In this document: positions 44,021 to 55,317 of the stretch, piece after piece | Layout of the letters: every line of letters begins with the position of its first letter | How positions within the stretch are numbered: position 1 is the stretch's first letter | Assembly: GCF_002999335.1 (NCBI RefSeq) | Contig: NW_020312085.1 | Span: forward strand, 1 to 64,000 | Direction: 5' to 3' | Length of the DNA stretch: 64,000 bases | Source of the DNA: Cyclospora cayetanensis | Lineage: Eukaryota; Apicomplexa; Conoidasida; Eucoccidiorida; Eimeriidae | The notes under the pieces: model-generated | What the model was told of the DNA's origin: nothing | Databases searched by the model: none | Seen by the model: only the letters and a program-made list of their open reading frames with translations | Translations under genes and position numbers: made by a program

Positions 44021-45322
44021 TTGTTGCTGTTACGGCACTGCTGCTCCCCAACCCGTGGCTACGGCCAGTGCTGCTGTAGACGACCGGTGGACACAGATGA
44101 GCACGATGTCTGGAAGGAAGAGAGAGCCGGGGGGGCACCGACTAGCGGCTCTCCTCGGGTAGGGCAGCTGCACATTATTCCCCGTTTCACCGGATGGAAG
44201 TTCCCGTGGCTAGTAGTAGAGGTGGTGCTACTACGATCGCGTGTCATTTTTTGCAGTAGGGATACACTGCAGAGATGCGGTTTTTTTTTAGAGGCGCGTT
44301 CTTGTGCAGAGCAGACACGGGTCACAGGGCGGCAACAATAGGCCTGTGTAACATTTGCGAAAGCGGCTGCCAGACTCTTTTCTTGCTGCTAGTCAAGAAC
44401 ACAATAGGTGCTACCCCCAGCAGGAGAACGTAGCAAACCTAAAGGCGCGGCCCCAGAGAGCGCTGTAGTATAGGCATAACACACGCAGCGTCCGGTGGGC
44501 AGAGAAAACGCACAATAGAACTGACGCGAGCGCGCACGCATGCATGCAACTCACGTCCCTGCATTACAGGAGGACGCAGGAACCGCCTTACCGTTGAGCG
44601 AGGGCCTCCCAACGTCAAGGTGTACAGCGGAAACATGGGACGCTGCTGTTGCCGTGTTGCTGGCTTTTGCAGCCAGCAGCAGCCGCCGCGATGGCATTGA
44701 CTGACAGCTTAGCAAAAGCGCTTCCCCTACAGCTGCGGTTGTGTTGTGTGTTATACCGTCGCCTCTGCTACATTGTTTGTTCACAGTGCGCCTGCGGCAC
44801 AAGGCCGTTTCCCGCAGGAGGATTTGTACTTTCCTCAGCAGTCTCGTGCATCAGCTGAGGCCCTTGCCGCTATCTCCGGCTGCGCTGCACCCAAGGGCGC
44901 GTATGACTCACGTGTTGCAGCAGCAGGGGCGACTATCAGCTCCGCTACTACAGCGGCAATAACACTTGACTCGATGCTACTGTCCCTCTAAGCCAAACGT
45001 TCATGCGGTTTGCTGGTGGACGCCCTACGGAGGGGTGGGAGCACACATATGGCCAACAAAGGAACATGTAGAAGACAAGAAAAAACATGCAACACTGCAT
45101 GATACTGTTGTAGCTTCTAAGAAACGCAGCAGGATAGTTGCTTCTGACCCTACGTACCCTGCCCTAGATACACTGCTGCTGCTTTTCCCAAACCGCCCCT
45201 TCCCCTCCCCACCCATACCCGCTTCTTCTCAGCAACACTCTTCAAATATGCAGGTGCCCCCACAATTTTAGTGCCAAACTAAGGGAGCGATAGCTTCCCC
45301 TGCTGCAATGGCTCGCTCCCGA
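44021..45322 (+). other. possible small gene(s), unresolved exons
   Basis: Plausible exon pieces, all on plus: 44105-44156 (ATG, MSGRKREPGGHRLAALLG before a GTAGGG donor); 44569 onward after a TTACAG (EDAGTALPLSEGLPTSRCTA, open to a TGA near 44702); and 44786-44991 after a TTCACAG (RFPQEDLYFPQQSRASAEAL, ending SMLLSL then TAA). Their phases do not join cleanly, so no gene model is offered. 44995-45322 shows nothing. Confidence 0.3.
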
Positions 45323-48300
45323 TCAAACGGCAGGAGACGGGCTGATGGACAGACTCCTCCGGCGTTCATACGCTAGGCTACCACAAGCAGCAGCAGCAGC
45401 CTCTGCGTCTGCTGCTGCAACAACTGCCTCTTCTTCGGCTGCAGCGGCGGCAGCCTCTCGCGCTGCAGCGTCCTCCGCAGCCGCAACAGCAGCCGCAGCG
45501 GCGGCTGCCTCTCGCCTTTGACGATTTTCGTCGGCGGACACCTCAGTAGCAGCAGCAGAAACGCGACCTGTCAGCAGTGCCTCAGCTCCTGCCCCTGCTA
45601 TCACTAGCGCTGACTGCCCTCCCCTGCCATGTCGCTCCGCATGTGCGCATTCGGCATCGCGAGCTTCGCCCCTTTGTGCCCTCCTCTCAAGTGAGCATTG
45701 ACGATCTGAACGCTCACGGGAAATGCTGCGGCTGATACTGCGATACCGGTCGAGACTGGAGGGATTTCTCCTTTGAAAGCCGTCCGTCTGCTTGCTACCC
45801 TCACGCCACCCTCCGCCTGATACCCTCCAGCGAGCTCCCTCTCCGTGACGTTCGCACGGCGATCGGCTTCCATAGGCTGCTGCCCGCCCCCTAATAATAT
45901 ATGCATTACGGCTGTTGCTGCTGGCACTCACTTCATAGAATCTCCCGCTGCTGCCCCTCCCTGCTGTGCGACAGTCAACAAGATCGCTGTCTCTTAGAGC
46001 GCGAGACTTGCTGTTAGATGCAGCATAACCGCTCCGACCGTCTGCATTGGGCCTGCGGCTAGCATTCAAACCTCCTGCACTGTCCCTGACACTGTCGCCT
46101 CCGTACTTGTTGATGCTTTCTACTCGGCGTGCAGGGCTGCACTTACGCTCAGGATATCTGCTAACGTGGCTTCTGCCTTCAGGATATCTGCTAACGTGGC
46201 TGCTGCCTTCAGGATATCTGCCTACGTTGCTCCTGCCTTCAGGATATCTGCTGCTGCGGACTTGAGCATATCGACTAACGCTGCTGCTGCCTTCAGGATA
46301 TCTGCTAAAGTTGCTCCTGCCTTCAGCATATCTGCCTACGTTGCTGCTGCCTTCAACATATCTGCCTGCGTTGCTGCTGCCTACAGCATATCTGCCTACG
46401 TTGCTCCTGCCTACAGCATATCTGCCTACGTTGCTGCTGCCTCCAGGATATCTGCTGCTACCTCCAGGATATCTGCTGGTGGGTTCAGGATACCTGCTGC
46501 TGCGCATGGTGTGGTCAAATGGGTGCATGATTCTGCTGCTGTTGCTGTTGCAAGGTGCAGAACTGCTGCTCCCGTTGTAGTGCGTGTCTCTGTGCCAGTT
46601 GCTGCTCCGGCTGCTGCCCTCTTCTGCGTGTTTGCTGCTCGGACTCTTACTTCTGGCTACCTGTAATCCGCTGCAGCCGCTGTTGCTTGAGGTCTTGCTC
46701 TTGTCGTTGCACGAGGGAGACATACGATTGCCCCTCCCTGTGCATTTTCTGCCGCCTTCTGGCGAAGGATTCCTTCTGCTGTAGGTGCTTGGGCTGTTTC
46801 GTGGAAAGCCGCTGCCACCTCTGCTTTCCGGTAGACGTGGCTTGCCGCTGCTTGCATTGCTTGCGCTGCGAGTGCTGTCACGAGCCTGTGAGCAGTAAGT
46901 ATTTCTGCTTCGAGCAGGTGTCATGCTGAGGCGATCCTCCACGCCCTCCGGAGCTGCAGCGCGTTGCATCTCTCGGCTGGAGTGCGCTGCGTCCCTTCTA
47001 TGGCTGCTGCCACGTCTGCGGCTTACGCTGCGGCTCCTGCATTGGCGATGATAGCAGTAGCTAGCGATGCTTCTGCTGATGCTCCTGCTAACACTGCGGC
47101 TAAGGCTTCTGTCTGCGCCGGCGGGTAGCCATCGAGTGCCGTCCAGCCTTCGCTGCTGCTGCGTAGAGTTACTCTTGCTCCTCCTGGAAGGGAAGACTCC
47201 TTTCGCCCCTGCCCGAGCAGTGCTTGCAGCCTGCTCGAGTGTGGACGGTGTGATTGCAGCTGCTCGTGCAGCACTGGCAGGAACCCTTTCCGCTAACTCC
47301 GCCCTCTCCCGCAGGCTCCTCTGCGACGGCCCTGTAAAAGAAGGACTCAATCCGCTGCTGCCCGTGTAGATCGGTGCATCCGAGTCGCTGCTGCTCTCGA
47401 TAATGCATGCGTCTGCTGCAGCATCTCTGCTGCTGCTGCTTCTGCTGCTCCTGCTGCTGACACGAACGATCTCCCCAGGTCCTGGTCGCGCTTGCATGCG
47501 CAGCTGCCTAGACCTCGTCGGCTGCGCAGAAGCAGCAGCAGCAGCAGCAGCAGCAGCACCACCACCACCACCACCACCACCAGCAGTGCCCTCCTGTCTG
47601 CGCTTCTTGGAAGGCCCCACCTTTTCTTGAGAGCGGCTCTGCTTCTCCAGCCGACGCAGCCGCTGCTCCAGCCGCTGCTGCCGCAGCTGCAGCCTTTCCC
47701 GCATCGCTTCTCGGTGCGTTTCCTTCCTCAGAGCGTCATAGTTCAGCTTAAAGGCACACCGCACGCAAACGCGGCAAATCACCAACGCCTGCAGCACATG
47801 GACAGGCTCCACAGCGCACAGAGCGGCATCGGTAGGAGGCGTTGCCAGAGGGTAGGGCAGCCTCGTGTGCCTTCAACCCCCGCTACGCGAACAGCAGCAC
47901 CAGCAGCCGCAAGTGATGCACAGTAATATACAGATATATATACACATAAATATATAGATACATATGTATCACTTCTAGCAGGACGACGGCTTCCAAGAGG
48001 ACACGGCGAAATACCAGCATTCAAACATCTATCCGCAATACCTGCTTCGCGTTTCCGTCTTCGGTGTACTTGAAATGCATTTGGTAAGTGCGCAGTTGCT
48101 GCAGCACCTGGTGGCGCTGACGCAGCTGCTGCTGCTGCTCCAAAAGATGCCGCATCTTGTGGTCCTGCGTCAAGTCGATGGCAGGGGCCCCTGCTGCTGC
48201 GGCGGCAGCAGCTGCGGTAGCTGCGGCAGCAGCAGCGGCAGCTGCTGCCGCAGCGTCTCGAGCCTCTCGAAGCGCATGCGCCTCCGCATCAGCGCGATGA

Positions 48301-48952
48301 GAAGCCTGCGCTGCAGCTTTAGCGAGACTCGCGCTGCTGCGATCTTTGTGCATCTTGCTTGCCGTCGCGGCAAACGCTGCAGACCTAGCCTCGGCAGCAG
48401 CTGCTGCAGCTGCATCCTTCTGTTTCTCCAGCCTCGCTGCCGCAGCCTGAGCTTCCTTTTTGCACTCTGCCACCTTCGCCTCCAAAAAGTCCATGTCGGG
48501 GAGGCCCCGCTCTCTGCGGAGTGCAGCGATTTGCTGCTGCAACAGCGTCAACGCAGCGCTCGTATCCATCAGCTTCTGCTGCGTGCGACAGCCGACGCCT
48601 CCACAAAGGCGTTCCCCCACACCGGCCTCGATCTCCTGCGCATTTCGCCAGCGCAGCCCAACCTGAGACACACCCAGCAAAGCCAGCAGCAGTGCCGAGT
48701 AAAAGCAGCCATATTTCTAGAATTCAACTCGCAATCACGCACGGCCGTCCCGAGGCTTTTGCCACACGCGCCATATGGGAAGGCATCGGCTTCCTCAAAG
48801 CCCCCTAGCTCGACGGGGGAACGAAAGAAGGCAGAATACACGCGCGTGGTGCTGCTAACCTCGTTCATTTTGTAGCGGCTCAGGTCGCAGACAACGAGAC
48901 GCCTCACAGAATCGCCCACGGAGATTCCCCTCTGCTGCAAGTCGTCCTTTTT
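45323..48952 (-). CDS. FRA10AC1-family protein with RS-rich repetitive C-terminus
   Basis: FRA10AC1 is a conserved nuclear protein associated with spliceosomes. Three exons join at phase 0: 48952-48860 (LQQRGISVGDSVRRLVVCDL, SRYKMNE), 48662-48042 (VGLRWRNAQEIEAGVGERLC, GGVGC) and 47788-45323. The hallmark DLSRYK..E..LRWR..E, the first Cys pair (CGGVGC) and the second (ICRVCVRCAFKLNYDALRKE) are all present, preceded by MHFKYTEDGNAKQ. Between the Cys pairs, where human has only a short loop, lies an Ala-rich coiled-coil insertion of about 160 residues. After the domain come a basic coil, a Gly/Ala run, Ser/Arg-rich stretches, a decapeptide repeat (about 46140-46490) and an acidic/Ala tail. The 5' exon(s) are not certain; an in-frame link to 49083-50969 is possible. 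Confidence 0.8.
46140..46500. repeat. 30-bp coding minisatellite
   Basis: About 11 units of roughly 30 bases (GGATATCTGC..CGTTGCTGCTGCCTTCA on plus) encode a minus-strand decapeptide close to SSNVGRYPEG, with Ala/Pro and Ser/Arg variation. It is in frame within the FRA10AC1-like gene, so the unit length of a multiple of three is kept by selection on the protein. Confidence 0.92.
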
Positions 48953-49082
48953 CTATTTGCACATATTGGCACAGCACAAGCCAAGACAAGGCTACTACAC
49001 ACGCAACAAGACCTAAACTCGTATCAATCAACTGCGAGACGCTATATGCGAATGCACTGCCCAGCACTGCCTCATTCGCGGC

Positions 49083-50969
49083 TCAGAACCTTACTGCGAC
49101 AAGCTCCAAAGGCCTTGCTCCTTCAGTACATACTTCTGCTGCCGCGGAAGACGGTCCTTGCGTGGCATCCTGAAAGCCACCATTGACGCTCCCTACTGTC
49201 CTTAAACGGCTGCAATCCCAGCCGCACTTTCGCTGCCGAGCATCACCATCACCAGTAGCAGTACTAGTACCAGTAGCAGTATTAGTACCAGTAGCAGTAT
49301 TAGTACCAGTAGCAGCATTAGTACCAGTAGCAGTACTAGTACTAGTAGTAGTAGTAGTAGTAGTCTTGCAACCACCTGCAGTAGAACCAGCACTACCAAC
49401 ACGCTCAGAAGGTACTGCTGCCAGCGATCCTGCCGCAGGTGTTGTTGTCTCCCCTACCACCGCTGCTGCTGCTGCTCCTTCTCCTGCTGATGCTCCTTCT
49501 CCTGCTGCTGCTCCTTCTCCTGCTGATGCTCCTGCAGCGTCTTGCCGGAGTACGGGCCGCACGCTTGCAGCGCTTTCTTCTGAAGGGTGGTCAGTTGCCA
49601 GCTGCTGAACAAAGGCGGCTTCGGAAGCAGCCTTCTCCCGTCTTACTGCAGCGGAAGCAATCGGTAGCTGTTTTCCAAGCCTTGCCGGCTGTACTGCTCC
49701 CATGGGTGCTGCCGCTGCAGCTTTCGCTGCCCGTGGGGCTGTTGGTGGGGTTGATACACACCCGTTCGTCAACACGACGGTTCGCCTCTGTGCGGGGGGG
49801 GCAGTCGCTGCTGCTGCAGACAGCTTCATGGTTGATAAGGGGTTGCCTGGACGTGACGACGCGCTTATTTCGACGGGAGATTGAGCTGTCAGTGAGGGCG
49901 ATCGGGCTGCTTGACGGACGGCGGGGTCAGCAGCAGCATGCAGAGCAGCAGCTGCTGCTGCTTCTTTCATCCCGCCTCCCCGTGGAGCTCGCTCTGCGTC
50001 ATGCCCGCCTGAAGGCATCGCCACTGCGGGTGCTCTTGATGCTAAAGCTGCTCTTGTCGAAGGGGCTGAAATTCCACCTTTTCTTACCGCTCGCGTGGCT
50101 GCGAGGTTCTCTTGCGGCTCGGGAGTGCTGCCTGAGACCAGCTGCCGCGAGATTGCAGGCATTCCTCCTTGCGAACCTCGAGGTACAGCGCTGCAGGCTA
50201 TTGCAGCCAGTGCAGGTTTTTTGTGCAAAGGTTCAGATACAGTCGCGTTCTGAAGAGACGTTCTCCCTGCAGCATTGTTGCCTTTGCGCTTGGCTGGCGT
50301 TTCAGATCGTGGCTCTAGCTGCTTCCCGCAGGCGGCTGCTGCAGTTGTTCTATCTACGCTTTCCTTGGCAGCCCGTTCTGTCCGTTTATTTGGAGCTTCT
50401 TCTATGCCATTTGACGTGTCTGCTGCTGTCTTTTGTTCGTTGTTTGCGCGTCCGGTAAACTCGCGCGGGGCTGGTCGCAAAACTGCTGCTGCCGCCGTCG
50501 AGACTACTCCCCTTGCAATGGGTTGCCTCCTCCCTGGTGGCACTGCTGCGTTTTCTGAGCCGATGTTACCACTAGTAGTGCCGGCACGGCTTGCCTCGGG
50601 AGTGATTCTGGGGGCCTCCTGGAGAATTACGCGTCTGCGGTGCTGCGGCTGAGGAGCTGTAGGGTTGGCACCTGATGATGGGGAGGGTCCAGCTGTGGCA
50701 GGAGAAGAAAGCCATTCCTCTCTTTTATGGCCAGAGAGGTGGACTCTCTTGATCGGTGGCAGCCATAGGGGGGCCTCCTCTCCTCTGTGCCGCGGAGGCT
50801 CCCTAAGGAGGGGAAGGTTGCGCCGGAAAAGTGCTCCCCCCTTGGTGTGCATGCACTCTGCTGTCTCCTTCCTTTCGAGTGCCATCGGCACTTGTCGTTC
50901 CTCCCGTCGCTCTGCTTCTGAGCGGCCATATTCCCCGGCGCGGTACTGGCCGCGCATCCTCTGCACCAT
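49083..50969 (-). CDS. Ala/Thr-rich ORF, possible 5' exon of the FRA10AC1-like gene
   Basis: Open for 628 codons from ATG 50969. The first 100 residues look like genuine protein (QYRAGEYGRSEAERREERQV, then LWLPPIKRVHLSGHKREEW). The middle is Ala/Pro/Arg-rich. The end holds pentapeptide repeats GEGAA/GEGAS and hexapeptide repeats of the GTNTAT type. A GTAGGG donor (after DCSRLRT) could splice at phase 0 to the acceptor CCGCGGCAG, giving a short exon QKYVLKEQGLWSLS that ends at a GTAAGG donor (49094). That would lead toward the FRA10AC1 domain exon at 48952, but the final phase does not match without one more exon. It may be a separate gene. Confidence 0.45.
   Translation of the reverse strand: MVQRMRGQYRAGEYGRSEAERREERQVPMALERKETAECMHTKGGALFRRNLPLLREPPRHRGEEAPLWLPPIKRVHLSGHKREEWLSSPATAGPSPSSGANPTAPQPQHRRRVILQEAPRITPEASRAGTTSGNIGSENAAVPPGRRQPIARGVVSTAAAAVLRPAPREFTGRANNEQKTAADTSNGIEEAPNKRTERAAKESVDRTTAAAACGKQLEPRSETPAKRKGNNAAGRTSLQNATVSEPLHKKPALAAIACSAVPRGSQGGMPAISRQLVSGSTPEPQENLAATRAVRKGGISAPSTRAALASRAPAVAMPSGGHDAERAPRGGGMKEAAAAAALHAAADPAVRQAARSPSLTAQSPVEISASSRPGNPLSTMKLSAAAATAPPAQRRTVVLTNGCVSTPPTAPRAAKAAAAAPMGAVQPARLGKQLPIASAAVRREKAASEAAFVQQLATDHPSEESAASVRPVLRQDAAGASAGEGAAAGEGASAGEGAAAAAVVGETTTPAAGSLAAVPSERVGSAGSTAGGCKTTTTTTTSTSTATGTNAATGTNTATGTNTATGTSTATGDGDARQRKCGWDCSRLRTVGSVNGGFQDATQGPSSAAAEVCTEGARPLELVAVRF
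49246..49365. repeat. 18-bp coding minisatellite
   Basis: Units of CAGTAGCAGTATTAGTAC and close variants, about five copies, running into AGTAGTAGT triplets. On minus they read as TATGTN hexapeptides within the ORF at 49083-50969. Confidence 0.9.
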
Positions 50970-51103
50970 GCCGCCTCAATGACGAGCGCACTAGCACGAC
51001 TTGGTCAAAAGCGGCTTTCGCTAGTGCTGTAGCTCTAAACAGCTGTTGGACGGGGGCAAGGGGGTGCGGGGAGGGGCAGGCAGCAGGTGTCTGCAGTGCT
51101 GCG

Positions 51104-51454
51104 CTACACAGTCAGACTTCTGCATACGGTGAAGGGTGGAAGGGAGGTAGGACAGAGGGGACTGGCGAACGCACAGGACGAGCTCTTCCAAGAGTCCATT
51201 CCTCCTTCCACGGCGCTTAAATAAATACAAGGGACGGAAGAAATGGAAGAGGCGGCTTTCGGGGGACTTCTAGTGAGCCGAAACATGCGACGCGCCAGCC
51301 CGCCGACTAAATGACGAAGCTGGTCCAAAATACGCGACAAAAAAGTATTCAGGGAGGAATCGGCCTGCGTAATTCTAGCAGCAAACGCGTATAAATGCGT
51401 TATGGCGATCATTTCACCCTCTAGGTGCTGCCCTTCTTGCTGGGGAGCACACAT
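51104..51454 (-). CDS. hypothetical protein, possible first exon
   Basis: Begins at ATG 51454 with a well-formed helical segment (GEMIAITHLYAFAARITQAD, then LNTFLSRILDQLRHLVGGLA) before turning into Ser/Pro-rich sequence. The good part may be one exon ending near 51270. No family was recognised. It lies about 130 bases upstream of ATG 50969 on the same strand. Confidence 0.3.
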   Translation of the reverse strand: MCAPQQEGQHLEGEMIAITHLYAFAARITQADSSLNTFLSRILDQLRHLVGGLARRMFRLTRSPPKAASSISSVPCIYLSAVEGGMDSWKSSSCAFASPLCPTSLPPFTVCRSLTV

Positions 51455-54057
51455 GGGGGGCCCCTAAAAACCCCCCGACGGGTCTGCGAGGCAGTGACCG
51501 CAGCAGAGTGGAAGGCCGCAGCCCACAGTATTAAATCCCACGTTTACTCTTTCAGAAATGAGAACAGCTTTTGCTTTCACTGAAGGGATAGCCCTTGTTG
51601 AGGCCAGATGCTCATCAGTTGGCGAGATGCACCAACTGCACACATACCACACCGCTCCCGAGAGCAAGATAATGAACCTTCGCTGCCTTTCCGAAGCCCT
51701 CCCCGCCTGCCTCTCTGAGTGTAGAAGCGTAAGCTTGTGGTGTGCACATGCGAGCTGCTCAAGACTAAATTCTTAGCCTCCACAGTGAATTGTGTAGTCC
51801 AGTACCAGCTTTTTCGTATGGAGGCAGACTCATTGGCGAGTGTCCTCTTTCGTCTTAATCCCGTACTTACAAGACATGCAGCACACTGATACTGATGCTA
51901 TCACTTCGCGGACCCTGCGTGCGTGAGCCGGTACTCGCGGTGTGGGCTGTCTTGAGCACAGCTGTAACGCCTCCTGCAGCGCGCAAGGCTACAGTTATGC
52001 ACTTCCGATAATGCCCATTACAGATGGACGGTGCATACAATCACCCTACCCTTGCTCGTCAGGGTCCGGCATAACGGGAGAGAGACAGCAGTAGTGGGGT
52101 TCGACATAATTTTTGTGCACTTTGGAGAACGCACAACGCGTTGCTCATGGTATCCAGCACGTAGATACATAGCGTTCATCCTTTCCGCGTTGCACTGTAT
52201 GTCTGAATATTCTATTAGATGCACGACCGGCCAAAGCAAGTACTCAATTCTTCGTAGTTCTCAGTCAAACATAACTACTGCAGTAGAAAACACTAAAGTC
52301 TAGTCTAGCGCGCTTGACTACAGGCTGCTGAGGGCATGAAGATGGGCGAGACAGCTCTTTTAGAACGTCATTTCAAAACGTACCTAAGCGTTGTACTGAG
52401 TTTGGATCTAAAATTGTCTCTATCTGGGAAGCCAAGAAGCAGAAGTTCTTCACAGTGGGAGCATCTTTTGCAAGTTGGCCTAATAACTTGGTAAATATTT
52501 GTACTGTGTTTGGGGGCTGCAGTGCCACACTCAGGAGAGCCTAGCATATGGGGTTTCTCAGAGCTCCCGACATTAAGGAAGACGGACAGCTAAAAATGTG
52601 CCCAGCTGCAACCCAAGCACTCTGAACATTCCCAGCTAGTTGTATATTGCTTCTACCGCACACAGCACACAAGATTGTCTCTTCTTTTGCATCGAAGTAA
52701 CCAGACCTTGGCAACAAGCGATACGAACAAACAAGCCAACTACTCAGTTCTATTAGAAGTATGAGCAAATTCGTAAGTGGGCCAGCAAATACTTGCTGAA
52801 GTGCAGCGTATATCGCACCAACTTCCTTGCCCCGATTTCAAGCAGAATCCCTCGTTTTGCATACCTGTCCGTCGAAACCAATTACGTACAGGATAGCTTA
52901 AGAGCTCCTGCAGTGCCTCCATTCTCCAGCCATGCAGACACGCAAAAGACAGTGCACATTGCAAGCTCCAATGTGCACATCAACTGATAAGCAGAAGCTG
53001 AGGCTGAAAATGCATACACACTGACTAAAAGGTGGAAATTAAAAACGAAATGGCTTCGGCGGCACAATCATCCGCTGTCTTTGGGGCGCTAAATTGTGTA
53101 GGTCTTCTAGTAGAAAACATAAGGCTGGTCACATGTGTAAAAACAATTAAAATACATACTGGATATGCAGTGGCTCAACGCTTTCACAACGTCTGCAGGC
53201 AAATACGGCCGGTCCATGCCCAATAGTCGATTTCAAAGGCACAAAATAGGCAGAAGGAAGAGTGTACGAACAACATTCCTGAGAGTGCCTGTGGGCACAT
53301 AGTCTTGTGTACGGTAAGAAAGCCGGTAGCTGTCAAGCAGCATACGCCGATGAAGGTAGTTATTTTAGGCAGAGAATGTGTTGGGGGACCCTGCCTAAAG
53401 AATGTATGAAATATCATGCATGGCGACTGCCGTTGTATAAAACCAGACGTGCACAGTCTCCCGCAAGCAACGAAGCGCACGATCGCTTCTCTGTCAACCG
53501 TGACTTTCCTATCCTATTTCTCTCAAATGTTCTTCTAGTGCGTCCTTGTCACTTTGCAAAACCGCGGCCTCCATACGTGTCACCCGCCTGCGCGCACTCC
53601 AACAACTTGGAGATCTTTGAAGCTTCTTTCTGGACCCACTATTAATAGGTATCTCATATCTCCAACTTCTGGGGGAAATGGCACACCAAACGGCAGCATT
53701 AATTTGTGATGCGCTGACAAATGGTCTCACCTGGCCACAAACTTCATTGTGCGGTCACCATATTCTCAAGTATACATCAAATCTAGTTTTCAGGCATAGA
53801 GTATGCGGATTCACCAAATTCAATGCTCGAGGCCCACAAATCTCAGCCTACTGCCGCTTGACATAATTCCGTGCTACACTCTCGAGCTTTACGCATTCAT
53901 TTGCGTGCACTAGCAAATTGGTCTCCGAATTCCTCCGCTGCTAAGGGTGGCTGCTGACCCTGAACCACTACGTCAGGCTCGGATCTGGGGAAGGGTTCTC
54001 AGTGTAACTTAGGCATGCAAAACAACAACGGGCAGTCAAGTGTACCGTCTTATTTAT
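51455..54057. other. AT-richer, repeat-poor segment
   Basis: CAG tracts, AGGGTTT words and GGGGCCCC words largely disappear here. Short minus-strand frames (for example 53509-53730, with basic/helical content KKLQRSPSCWSARRRVTRME) may be 3' debris of the retroelement to the right. I found no LTR by eye. Confidence 0.5.
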
Positions 54058-54372
54058 TCACCCGTTTTGCAGACAGTAAAACTTCAAGCCAAGCACTTGG
54101 ACTTGTGTGAGCATAGAGTGGCAAATACTGCAGAAGGGTGTGACTGGTGCGCTCTGTCTACTCATCTTCTTCAAGTTGGTCACCAACAACTGGGCAATTT
54201 CCGGCTTCACGATAGAGCGGGAGTAAGGGGTGAAGCGAACATATTTGATGAGTCTCTCTGCGCGGATGATATTTTGATCCCTAAATCCAGGCAGTCTAAC
54301 TATGAAATCCATAGTCTTATCAGGCCACATCATTTGAGCCACAGGAAAGGCTTTGTAAAAGGCCGAATACAT
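54058..54372 (-). pseudogene. integrase core fragment
   Basis: The segment reads TMDFIVRLPGFRDQN followed by RLIKYVRFTPYSRS, matching the first strand of a Ty3/gypsy integrase catalytic core (pattern MDFI..LP, then R.TK..HF.P). The usual Asp pair that opens the DD35E site is only partly kept: D of MDFI is present, and the second Asp and Glu lie outside or are lost. Upstream sequence has His-rich debris where the zinc-binding HHCC motif should be. Confidence 0.75.
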
Positions 54373-54649
54373 AGGACTTTTGCAGCTTCAGCTGGTGATC
54401 ACCTAAACATGACAGGGCATTTCTCCCCTGCCGGTGGGAAGCACCCGAGGCTACCAGATAGAGCGGAGGGACTTTCCCAGTGCAGTGTGTGCTTCACCAT
54501 GGCTCAAAAGGACATCAGCATATGGTTCGCGCAAGATGATACTGCGAAGAAAAGTTGAGAGGCACAAGCGACGGTCTCGCCGCTCTGTTTCGTACCACCG
54601 CAAGCCACCCTCCACTTAATAGTGCTTTATTCTGTGGCTATATACGATT

Positions 54650-54973
54650 TTGGCAATAATACTGAATGCAGGGGCGTCAAAAGCATACGATTCACTTGAA
54701 TTAGATGAGAACCGTGAAGCATCAAAGAAAAGAGCGATTGTGCGTCAGGACATTGAACTCTGGGGGTGTCCCTAGTAGGCGCTGACCACATTGTTGCAGA
54801 TTTCCTTTATATACCTTACTGCACAGTACTGTAGGGGTGCAAAAGCCAGAGAACACCTCTGGGTTTGGCAAGTCCTGAAAACATTTTATGGGGTGCACTA
54901 AAGGCTGCTGTTGGGCTGGATAGTTAACCGATGCCCATATAAATATTGCCGGAAGTCTTAAAAGCCCCAACAC
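54650..54973 (-). pseudogene. retroelement connection/RNase H start fragment
   Basis: The segment RLLGTPPEFNVLTHNRSFL, followed across the ORF end by a residual FDAS, corresponds to the family pattern L..PP...P....PF...TDAS at the start of the RNase H domain. The frame stops soon after. Identification depends on position between the RT and integrase fragments. Confidence 0.55.
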
Positions 54974-55317
54974 AACGCAGAGAGTCCTACTTCTGCACGT
55001 GAATCAGCTACTAAGATTCGATCCACCGGTGAGACTGACAATCAGTAATTCGGTGTTTTCAAGGACCCGCTGCCTGTTAGGAAGAGCAGTAAACAACGCT
55101 ACTTTACTAGGACCATTTGCTAGAACGAAACGACGTCCCTATTCAGGCAGCACAAATGTTGGAGGAGTTGCAAAGGAGCCGATAAGCGTCCTACTTGTGG
55201 CATCGGCCTGCTCTCTTCAGGTTAGAGACTGCGCCTTCTTAGGTCGATCAATCAAAGCAGCAGCATTCCGATCAACTTCACACATAAAGCTTCGGTAACA
55301 ATATGCAAGCCTGCAGC

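Noticed and set aside
46140..46500. Regularly spaced 30-bp repeats resembling a CRISPR array
   Set aside because: The units are tandem without distinct spacers, keep a reading frame on minus, and lie in a eukaryotic gene.
45604..47926. Long plus-strand frames opposite the FRA10AC1-like gene
   Set aside because: They are mirror readings of triplet repeats on the coding minus strand, with Leu/Ser/Cys-rich low complexity and no splice logic.
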